Source: Artocarpus heterophyllus
Lineage: Eukaryota; Streptophyta; Magnoliopsida; Rosales; Moraceae
NCBI GenBank assembly: GCA_025403435.1
Contig: CM046327.1
Coordinates: 12,330,218 to 12,394,217, forward strand
Reading direction: 5' to 3'
Length of the DNA: 64,000 bases
The notes beneath the pieces were generated by a model that was not told the origin of the DNA, did no database searches, and saw only the letters and a program-made list of their open reading frames with translations. The stretch's first letter is position 1, and every line of letters starts with the position of its first letter. This document shows, in pieces, positions 56,301 through 64,000 of this stretch. A program made the translations under genes and the position numbers.

Positions 56301-59108
56301 AGAGTTTCTAACCATTGCATTCCTAGAATGACATCCGAGCTTCCTAGCTCCAAAGGTAGGAAATCCTCAATCACTTCTAAGTTCTGAAGTGAGAGACTTA
56401 CCCCTTGACAAACGCCCTCCCCTTTGACAGAAATCCTAGTTCCCATGACAACCCCATACCCCCCAGTCTTATCCATGGGTAGATTTAATTGTTTAACCAA
56501 ATTAGCAGAAATGAAATTATGGGTTGCACCACTGTCAATGAGAACTATTACCTCTTGCTGCCCAATCACTCCTTTGAGCTTCATCGTCCGTGGTCTAGTT
56601 AATCCTACTACTGAGTTCAATGAAACCTCTACCAATTCCTCAATCAATTTTTCAGCTTCTTCCTCCTCAGCGATTACTTCCAGTGCCTCTTCTTCTTTTA
56701 TAACAAGAACTTGCAATTTCTTATTGGGACAGCGATGTTCGTACGAATACTTCCCATCGCATCTGTAGCATAGGCCTTTCTCTCTCTTCAGCTGGATTTC
56801 TGCGTCTGTCAGTCGTCGGTATGGCGTTGCTGGAGAAAATCGTAATTTCTTTGATGTAGGTAAGGGACGATTACTTACTGCCACTGGATTCTTTTGATTT
56901 TGAGTTGTTATGGTGGTGCTGGGCTTGGTCACTTGGCTGGAGAAACTAGGTAATCTGCTGGGCTTGAGTTGCAGATTTTTTTGTCTTCTATTCGTTGGGC
57001 CATCTCCATAATCCGGCCTAGGCCTTGTGGTTTTAACATCCTGAGTTCAGCTCTTATCTCTGCCTTTAAGCCATTGACGAAGGTACTTTCTAACACCTGC
57101 TTTGAAACCTCTCTCAACGGTGCAGCGTGGATCTCACACTGTCGACGGAATTCACACACGGTGGTTTCCTATTGGAGCGCCAAAAACTTCTCGTACTGAT
57201 TTCCTTCTGGAGTCGGCCGGAATCGCTCTAATAACAGGGTCTTGAGCTCCATCCAATTGCGTATGGCTCGTTGGCCGTCTTCCCACTGGAACCACGCCAG
57301 AGCTTCTCCGTCTAGACGCACAACAGCCACTTCTAGCTTCTCATACTCACTCAACCAGTTCAACAAGAAGTATTGTTCCACTCTAAACACCTAGCCATTT
57401 GGATTTTGCCCGTCGAAGATTGGCATCTCAATACGCCGAGTTCGACACTCCGATCGGGCTCCAATCTCTCTTTCGCGACCTAACTCGCGACCAATTCCTT
57501 CTAGCTCATCTCCTTCTCCCTTTTGTCCGCCAAACTTCTCATCATCCCCTGGTGACATGGCTGATTGAGCAGTGGCCACATCCACCTTCTCCGGCATCGG
57601 TCCTCATCCAGAGGTATTTCCCTGCAACATCTTCAGTTCTTCTAGGCCGGCAAGGATGCGGTCAAAGCCTGACTGCAAACCCGTGAGCTTCTTCATCTCT
57701 TCCTTCATTGCCTCCAGCTCGTAGCTTACAGTACTAAGTTCTCGCTAAAGCTCACCTTCATTGCCTCCAGCTCGTAGCTTACAGTACTAAGTTCTCGCTG
57801 CAGCTCACCTTTTGCCGCCTCCACTCGATCAAGACGTTCTTCCATCTTCCTCTCCTCTGTCTTTCATGTCACCATGGAAGATCGTGTCGGCTTTGATACC
57901 AAGTGATGTGGACCCAGCAATATTGGGCCCACACCAACAGCTCACAAACCCCTAGGTAGAACTCACCCCTAACTTGGTGGATGTGGTGCCCTCGAGCTTA
58001 TAAACTACCAACTAAGCCCATACTTGGTGGATGTGGGATCCTAACAGTTTCATGCTTTTCACAGAGATTTTTTTTTTTTAAACAAAAGAAAGAATACAAA
58101 TGAGGAGCGCCTAAACTGCTGATTAGGTAGGACAGTTTTAAATGTTAATCGAATAACTAGTAGAGATTAATTAAAAGGTCTTCAATCATTGTAAACTTCA
58201 TTTTTTAATTAGACTAGAGGTTACTTTTTGCCACCCACAATGCATATAGTAACTTTGGAGGTATAACCTTCCGCTGCAGTTGAGGCAAAACATGGTGCTT
58301 CCTTTTCTTGACATTATCAGTTTTTTTTTTTTTTTAAATCATACACCGTAAAGAGTATTTCTCTGTTTCTATAAGCTAACCGGTTTCCTAATGGCTTTTT
58401 GAGAGAAGCACAATGGGGTTTTGGAAAGTTTATTTCCGAGTGAAGCTTGTTAACTGGCATTTGCATGTCACTATGGATAATGGTATTGACATTCTCTTTA
58501 TTTAGACGGTGGATTTGTAAAATTGATTTCTAATGTCTTTGCTGTAAATGAAGAATCGCCAACTTTTTAACACCAATTATCTTTCTATAACTCTGTCTTA
58601 AGTCTTTTCTAATTTTAGTATTTGATTTTTAGGTGGCTCAGGAGATTGAAGCAGAAACAAACTTCAGAATGATTTGATCTCCGATCTGGTAAGAATGATA
58701 CTCCTTCGGTAGGCTCCTTTTTCTTGTGTCGGAGCTTTATTAAACGCAATTAAATGAAATGGAAATTGAACTCTTCATCGTTGCTACAATACTGCAACGT
58801 TATTGAATTGGTTAGTCTCGTTTTATTAAAAACAAAATAAGTAAAATTATCAAAAAACGGATATATGTTAAATATCTGTCCCTCTTGTCAAGAGGGAAGA
58901 AAGAATAGCCCACATTGTAACAACTTGCTTCTTCTGGTGCCCACAACAGCAAATGACTTTGAGTCAAGCTGGAGCTGGGGTTAAAAATGGCATGAGGAGA
59001 TTGAACAGGACTATCCAGCAGAGCTCAAACCATATCGTCCACGTGATTGTTTTCGGGCTAGTTTTTTTCACGTTTGTCTACTTGTGGTCCAAGGTTGCTG
59101 GAAAATGA
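50331..59108 (+). CDS. BET1-like SNARE (At1g29060/At4g14600-like), four exons, one-base frameshift in exon 3
   Basis: Exons: 50331-50353, 50433-50556, 58633-58688 and 58950-59108, all with GT-AG borders. The start is the ATG of [12 protein letters not shown], as in plant BET1-like proteins. Exon 2 has [20 protein letters not shown], the opening of the SNARE helix. Exon 4 begins [19 protein letters not shown] and ends with a C-terminal membrane anchor ([16 protein letters not shown]) and a short tail. Such Qc-SNAREs act in ER-Golgi vesicle fusion. Exon 3 is 56 nt, where 57 are expected: one C appears missing after 58665. The reading hits TGA at 58675-58677 and would stop at about 63 residues without helix end or anchor. 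Otherwise 120 residues. It could be a real null allele, a pseudogene or a sequencing error. Confidence 0.85.
50557..52427 (+). other. SNARE intron 2, left part
   Basis: Ordinary AT-rich intron sequence starting at donor GTACGT. No gene recognised. A short stretch near 51435-51510 can be read as an RNase H-like fragment, but this is too weak to call. Confidence 0.6.
52433..52584 (-). repeat. Reina-like 3' LTR (152 bp)
   Basis: Shares GATGTGGACCCAGC, GGGCCCACACCAACAGCTCA, AGAACTCACCCCTAA and GATGTGGGATCCTAACA with the right copy. Confidence 0.9.
53034..56932 (-). pseudogene. Reina-like pol: protease, RT, RNase H, integrase, chromodomain remnant
   Basis: From 56932 down: knuckle [14 protein letters not shown], protease [11 protein letters not shown] (56530), RT approach and [12 protein letters not shown], then TGA (55670-55672, Arg position). 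Next come [22 protein letters not shown] (about 55500), RNase H ([14 protein letters not shown]) and integrase with [10 protein letters not shown] and the [10 protein letters not shown] finger. Catalytic blocks are [17 protein letters not shown] and [10 protein letters not shown]. Stops lie at 54410-54412 and 53981-53983. After [12 protein letters not shown] the C-terminal chromodomain part appears in a shifted frame as [11 protein letters not shown] and [10 protein letters not shown] (53255-53340). Retained motifs show recent common ancestry with active elements; stops and the shift make it inactive. Confidence 0.88.
56929..57845 (-). pseudogene. Reina-like gag, decayed
   Basis: It starts at ATG 57845 with a coiled coil ([19 protein letters not shown]), then a 53-bp duplication shifts the frame. 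Capsid blocks follow: [16 protein letters not shown], [40 protein letters not shown], [15 protein letters not shown] and [12 protein letters not shown]. Two in-frame TAG codons (57391, 57169) replace Trp and Gln, respectively, of the usual sequence. A further slip joins it to pol near 56930. Confidence 0.82.
57703..57808. repeat. 53-bp tandem duplication in Reina-like gag
   Basis: Units 57703-57755 and 57756-57808 are nearly identical (CTTCATTGCCTCCAGCTCGT...). A 53-bp gain breaks the gag frame in its N-terminal coiled coil. Confidence 0.9.
57904..58046 (-). repeat. Reina-like 5' LTR (143 bp)
   Basis: The right-hand LTR, followed on the minus strand by the PBS at 57888-57902. Confidence 0.9.
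58052..58632 (+). other. SNARE intron 2, right part
   Basis: AT-rich intron sequence, including a T run near 58320. It ends in the acceptor TTTTTAG before exon 3. Confidence 0.7.
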
Positions 59109-60189
59109 GACTGACCAAGGTTTCAGCAGAGTTACATGTGATGCATGTGATTATTTGGGTACAAGTATTTATTTATTTATTTTTCCTTTCTAGCTACTTT
59201 GTGAACGAGGCATGTTTAGAAAATGAAGACCAGCTAATGTGTACACACAATTATAAATTGACTAGAATATTTGGTATTTGCATACTAGAATACTTGGCAT
59301 AAATCCGTTTGTTTTTGTTCTCAAAATTTTTAAAAATGTTTTCATACGTTTTTTGAGACAAAAATTTTAAAAACATTCTCAGTACAATTCTTATTTTTTA
59401 AAAAAAAATATTTTTATTTATTTTAAAAATAATACCAAACGGCCTTTTTGAAGAATGTTATTCTTTGAATTATTTGTTTATTCAGTTTATTGCGATATAA
59501 TGACAGCTTATTATCACATTACTAGTATATGCTTGCCTTGTGGTTCTAGACATGATGTTTCAGCTGAAAAATGGATGGAATACAACGATGTTGCATGGTA
59601 GCTTCTGTAGTCCTATTTTTCCCCGTTCGTTCAAGGATCTGTGGCCTTGTACGGTTACGGATGCTTGATTAGAATTTTCTGACGGTACTGAAAACAGCAT
59701 TTTGATACCGATAACGCTGGAGTAAACTCAATGATGCTTTAAAATAAACTTGGAAGGATCTGAACTTTGTGCTTACGCAGTCGTAGGACGCCTTTACTTT
59801 GCATTAAAGAGAGAAAAGAAAACAAGAAGTGATTCTCTTTTTTGTTTAATAATGTGTTTACTTAAAAATTAGTAACAAAAGTTTTGTGGGTACTATATAA
59901 TATAAGGAATGAGAAAAAAGAATGTCAATCTTTTTTTTTTTTTAATTTGTATATTGATTCTCTATAAAAGGAATGGATACGAAATTTATCTGAATACTCA
60001 AATTCACATATTAATTTAATAATTATTTGCGTATGTATAAGAATAACTTAGTTATTATATTGAAAAGATTAGTATGTATAGAAAGGGAATCATATTATTT
60101 CTCATTACTAGAAAGAGAATGAATGGTCATCATAATTATTACTTTATTTTTCTTTTTAGTCCTATTTTCTTTCCCTTTGTATTTTTTTA
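59109..60189. other. SNARE 3' region and intergenic DNA
   Basis: The 3' UTR and flanking AT-rich DNA; a MITE lies at 59305-59444. Nothing else recognised. Confidence 0.5.
59305..59444. mobile_element. 140-bp MITE, second copy of the LINE-nested family
   Basis: Ends CCGTTTGTTTTTG and CCAAACGGCC are inverted. The inner TTTTTTGAGACAAAAATTTT and AGTACAATTCTTA match the copy at 9833-9988. Confidence 0.6.
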
Positions 60190-60765
60190 GGTTATGTTTG
60201 ATGCGTAGGATTAGAGAGAATTATATTAGATTAAATCAAATAGCTTGTTTGGTGAAAAAATTTAAAAGATTGAATTAGATATGCTTTTATCAAATCTATG
60301 CTTGAATCCCCTTGGAAGGGAATTACGCAATCTCTTGTTAAAGCATGGGATTAAAGATAACATTTGTACATTGTGAAAATATTCAAGGACCTATGTGCAA
60401 AAGTTTATAAATTTGGGATCAAATTTCCAAAAGCAAGGGTTCAAAATGTAATTTTTGTGTGACGAAAATAATTTCTAAGAATTATATTTTTGCTTCTTTA
60501 ATTTTAAAAATTAAAAAATGTAATTTTATGTGACGAAAATAATTTCTAATAATTATATTTTTGCTTCTTTAATTTTAAAAATTACAATTTGATCCAAATT
60601 TTTGAAATTTTTTTATAAAAAGGCCTTATCCTAACAACATAATACCAAACATTGGACTATATTAGCTAAAATTTTATCATATTCTTTCGAATCCAATCCA
60701 ATCCAATCCAATCCTCTAAGACTATATTATCCAATGTTATCCTATCCAATACATCAAATAAGGCC
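60190..60765. mobile_element. About 575-bp MITE-like element
   Basis: The left end GGTTATGTTTGATGCGTAGGAT and the complement of the right end GGCCTTATTTGATGTATTGGAT form imperfect inverted repeats, with ATTATATTAGA/GACTATATTATC continuing inward. No coding. A TTA/TAA-like flank would fit a PIF/Harbinger origin, but this is not secure. Confidence 0.55.
60445..60588. repeat. 72-bp tandem duplication inside the MITE-like element
   Basis: Two copies of a unit with AATGTAATTTT, TGTGACGAAAATAATTTCTA and TTTTTGCTTCTTTAATTTTA. Confidence 0.85.
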
Positions 60766-61894
60766 TTACGGTTTGAGAAACGCGCCCTTAATCTAATTAG
60801 ATGACAAATATCAACAGCTGCAATTGTCCACTTTCCAAGTTTGTTTTAATGAAAGTAATAATGCTAAAGGTCAGTCAATTGAATTGTTAATAGTTTTTGC
60901 GGCACTTGTTATGCAGTAATATGCGGAAGAGAATGAGAACTGGTAGGATTTCTTGTGTTCACTACAAGGCTAGATTTTTTTCTTTTCCTTTTTTTTTTTT
61001 TTTGAAGGTGACTACACGCTCCCTTAACCTAGTCAGACGACGGTTGTTGAAAGGTAAATTCCCTACTTTCCAAGTTATAATTAACGAAAATATGTGTTAG
61101 GACAACCAAGCATTCTCCAAGAGTCTATACTGATCAACGATAGAAAATGGAAAATCGTTAAAGTCCCAACTCGTTGGAACTACTCTAGCCAAAGAGAAGA
61201 ATTATAGAAGAGGCTGCAGTAACTGAAATTGGGTTTTGGACATTTCGCTCAAAAACGGCGTTTGGCTAGCGTGTCTCGTGACTCTCGTATGCGCTTGCCA
61301 CAGTCAAAACTCATCATCTATTCATCTTAGATTTACCACTTTCCTTGTGTGAGAATGCAAGATGACTCAACTTTTGAGGTAAAAAATTGGCTTTAAAGTT
61401 TTTTGTTTTGTTTTGTTTTTGTGGCTATCTTTTTCCAACTGTCTCTGTTTGTTCTTTTGTTGGTACTGAGGGTTGGCTTAACTTGCATGCCACGACGGCA
61501 GAAGCGTCAAAATTTGTCAACGGAACAGTCTGATGATTGGTAAGAAGTTGGATTTTAAGTTATACCAGAAAGATGACAATTTCAATGAGTGAGACTGATT
61601 CAAGACCAGGACCACTTTCTCCTCCATTCAGGCATTTTATCTTATTCAAGTTTTAATTAAATGGGAAGATAACAAGATGGTGTTTGACATTGATATTATA
61701 AAACTTTTTTTTTTTGTTTTTAAAAATAGAAAAAACTTTAAAAAAACAAATGGTGGTGTTTTGGCATTTGATTTGTTGAGAGCAATGCGTTAAACTTTTT
61801 GAGTCACAAAACTAAAGAATAATAATAATAATATACTTGTATTCTCTGATGACAAGAAAATAACAATCAGTAAGTAAACAACATTTCACTTTGA
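60766..61894. other. Intergenic, no gene seen
   Basis: AT-rich, with a T run near 60990 and a (GTTTT)n-like run near 61400. No exon recognised. Confidence 0.45.
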
Positions 61895-62190
61895 GGTTGG
61901 ACCAACGAATTGGCAACTCCGCTAGATCGAACTGACCGAACATGGGTCGAGGTCGGATCAACAAGCTGGGACCTACACTATGGTCGGATTGACAGTCGCA
62001 AACTACTTTAAGATTGAATTGACAGGCTAGGACCCACGCCTAAAGCAGAACTACCTATAGGGACTCATGGTGAAATGAAACCAACGGGCCAGGCTAGGCC
62101 GACCCTAACAACAATTATGGCCTATTGGCCAATTTTGACGCACGATCTCAGCTTGCTAGCCAGACCTAGATGATGATCGTGGCCTGATGG
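61895..62190. repeat. GC-richer diverged minisatellite
   Basis: Irregular units of about 30-45 bp with GGTCGGATyrACAr, CTGGGACCyAC and ACAGGCTAGGACCCACGCC-like parts in otherwise AT-rich DNA. Confidence 0.45.
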
Positions 62191-62436
62191 CTTGACGCCA
62201 ACACTGATGCAATTGGCAAATGTAGTTTGAATTATAATTTATAATCTAAATTAAGTTTGGTATAGTATTTTTCCTTACAAAATTTAAAAGCAAACTTAGT
62301 TTGTTGAACAATTAATGACATATTGATTATGCAAGAAAACATTATTTTCTGAAAAGGACAATCTTTTCCTATTAAAGCATGTTTTTTACTTCCTGGTTTT
62401 TTGAAAATTGTTTTTAAAAAAATGTCAAAATACTTT

Positions 62437-62593
62437 GGGGTGTTTGATTATGTTCTTGAAATTTTTGAAAATATTTTCGCATGCTTTTCAAGGCAAAAAT
62501 TTTAAAAACACTGTCAGCACAATTCTCAAAAAATTCTCATTTTTTAAAACAAAAACATTTTCATATGTTTTGAAAACATTACCAAACAGCCCC
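62437..62593. mobile_element. 157-bp MITE, third family copy
   Basis: Ends GGGGTGTTTGATTATG and ATTACCAAACAGCCCC are inverted. The inner AAGGCAAAAATTTTAAAAACAC and CAGCACAATTCTCA match the copies at 9833 and 59305. Confidence 0.65.
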
Positions 62594-64000
62594 TTTATAT
62601 TTTGAAAAAAAAAAAAAGCACAAGGCACTCCCTGTGTTTTGTTTAATTACTACTTTTGTCCTTTTTGTTATAAAAACACTTAAAACACCCTTTGTGTTTT
62701 TAGAATAATACTCAAAATAACTCTTGAAGCAATTGAATTTTTTAAAATTTTTAAAAGCATTTTTAAAACAAAAAATGGCAGAAAACAATTGGCACCAAAT
62801 GTTTTCTGTCTCAATTTATGGCCTGAATATGTCCAATCGAAATATCGGTCTCTCATGAGCGGATATTGAAATTGTGTCTCTATTGTTAAAGTTTCTCAGG
62901 CCTCAACAATACCTCTACCTGTGCTCATTTTCCTCAATTTGAACAGCACCGAGTTCCGCCTTGTATTCCACGATAAACACAAAAAAGTTCTAATCTGTTC
63001 AAAATTTGTCATTTTGTTTTGTGTTTTAAACATTGCCTCACAAACAAAAATAGCCGCTGATGAACCTTTTCAGTGGTGCAATAAAAAAAGATAAAAAAAA
63101 AAGAAGTCCCCAAGAAGCGTTTTGTCGTTTTCCATGACTTTTTCTATACGTTTTGAAATGATTAGATCTGATCAATTTCTAGATCTGACAGCCAAACGAA
63201 AGACACCACGAATAAACATCTTTCTCCGTTCGAAGAAAAATTCCCTTATTTTTATTGTATTGCTGAAGTTTCTGGAATCCTTCTAATCAGATTTATCCGT
63301 GCTGAATTATTTGAAGCAGGTTCTCAAAATGCTTAGTTAGCAGTGGTGTAAGCTCGAAGTTGTCAAAATAGGACAGCGAATTTGTCGCCATCAGCCAATT
63401 CTAAAAAGAACTATTACAATAGAAAATAGTCACAATGGCCATTATCACGTGGTCACAGTTCACATGTGCATTATTTTTCCTTGTAAAGTCATATGGGCAT
63501 TTATTATTATTATTATTGTTGTTGTTGTTGTTGTTATTTTAAAAGTCTGAAAAAAAAGGGGGAAAAAAATCCAACCAAGTAACAACCAAGGCAGGTTGAA
63601 ACTTGAAAGGAAGAACTTCTTAATTCACAACTAGCTAGTTTATTCAGCCACTTACGCTCTTTCTGGTTTCAGTATCTCTATTTAATTTACAATTTATCAG
63701 TAAAAGTGTATCTTTAAACAATGTTAAATTAATGTGTCAGTGGTAAATTTGACGTATAAGTGTGAAAACACTTTCTAATGTAATGTCATTTTAATGCTAA
63801 ATTTGTTGTATGTTAAACTTTGTGGAAAAATTTACCATAAAGTTAGTATATAACAAATTTGATATTTGATTTTCATTAGTTGATAAATTGACTTTTTATT
63901 TTAATAATTACAATAGTCTCACTTTTTATAGTTTTATATTAAAAGTTTTTATTATAAGTTTTAAGGTTTGATAATCATGATAAAAGACAAATATAGCATT
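62594..64000. other. Intergenic to window end
   Basis: A TTATTATTA/TTGTTGTTG microsatellite lies at 63501-63536. The stretch 63150-63330 (AGATCTGATCAATTTCTAGATCTGAC) has the look of a plant 5' UTR, but no ORF follows. Confidence 0.4.

Larger units (their letters stand above)
52433..58046 (-). mobile_element. Reina-like chromovirus with very short LTRs, in SNARE intron 2
   Basis: LTRs TGTTAGGATCC...CCACATCA on the minus strand, 143 bp (5', 57904-58046) and 152 bp (3', 52433-52584), are flanked by GTTTC (52428-52432, 58047-58051). PBS TTGGTATCAAAGCC follows the 5' LTR. Gag and pol are recognisable with many stops. The short total length (5.6 kb), short LTRs and chromodomain remnant point to the Reina group. 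It lies antisense to the SNARE gene. The two LTRs differ clearly, so it is older than the Athila and Tekay insertions. Confidence 0.93.

Noticed and set aside
63150..63420. Possible 5' UTR of a gene beyond the window
   Set aside because: No exon or ORF follows and no splice pattern is visible.

Overview
The window is nuclear DNA from a flowering plant. The evidence is two intron-containing plant genes (a five-exon FSH-type serine hydrolase and a four-exon BET1-like SNARE), separated by plant lineages of LTR retrotransposons (Tat, Tekay/Del, Athila, a Reina-like chromovirus, Ty1/copia), a LINE and several MITEs. The species cannot be told from this sequence. Well over half of the window is mobile DNA, much of it nested.

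Left part (1-29617). A LINE on the minus strand (9598-11745) was hit by a plus-strand Tat-lineage gypsy element, whose 3' part fills 1-9597. That element carries an archaeal-type RNase H and a decayed antisense ORF with its own TATA box. Its 3' LTR was later split by a 3.04-kb solo LTR (6233-9275, TSD GATGT). Next comes an old, 3'-truncated Tekay-like element on the minus strand (12930-29617). A young, nearly intact Athila element (16108-27547, TSD ATTAA) split its 5' LTR. The Athila gag-pol frame has a single TGA, and an intact env-position ORF follows pol.

Right part. The serine hydrolase gene (31121-33058, minus, 221 codons) is intact. A decayed copia element (gag start 35455, remnants to about 48550) was split in its gag by a young plus-strand Tekay element (35509-44558, TSD CTGCC), whose gag-pol frame is broken only by two TAG codons. 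A 343-bp poly(A) retroposon sits in the copia RT/RNase H region. The SNARE gene (50331-59108, plus) has a roughly 8-kb intron 2 holding a minus-strand Reina-like chromovirus with LTRs of only about 150 bp (52433-58046, TSD GTTTC). Its exon 3 lacks one base. From 59109 to the end there are MITEs, minisatellites and AT-rich DNA with no recognisable gene.

The most unusual signal is a shared layout of short palindromes. At least three unrelated motifs (about TTCGG-CAGG-CCGAA in Tekay-type LTRs, AGCGCCGCGGCGCT in the Athila LTRs and upstream of its env-position ORF, and GAACCT-NNN-AGGTTC next to the old Tekay LTR) each form clusters of 14-15 bp palindromes spaced about 22 bp apart. Sequence differs between families while spacing is kept, and one cluster changed by about one unit between the two LTRs of the same Athila element. 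I know of no described system with this layout.
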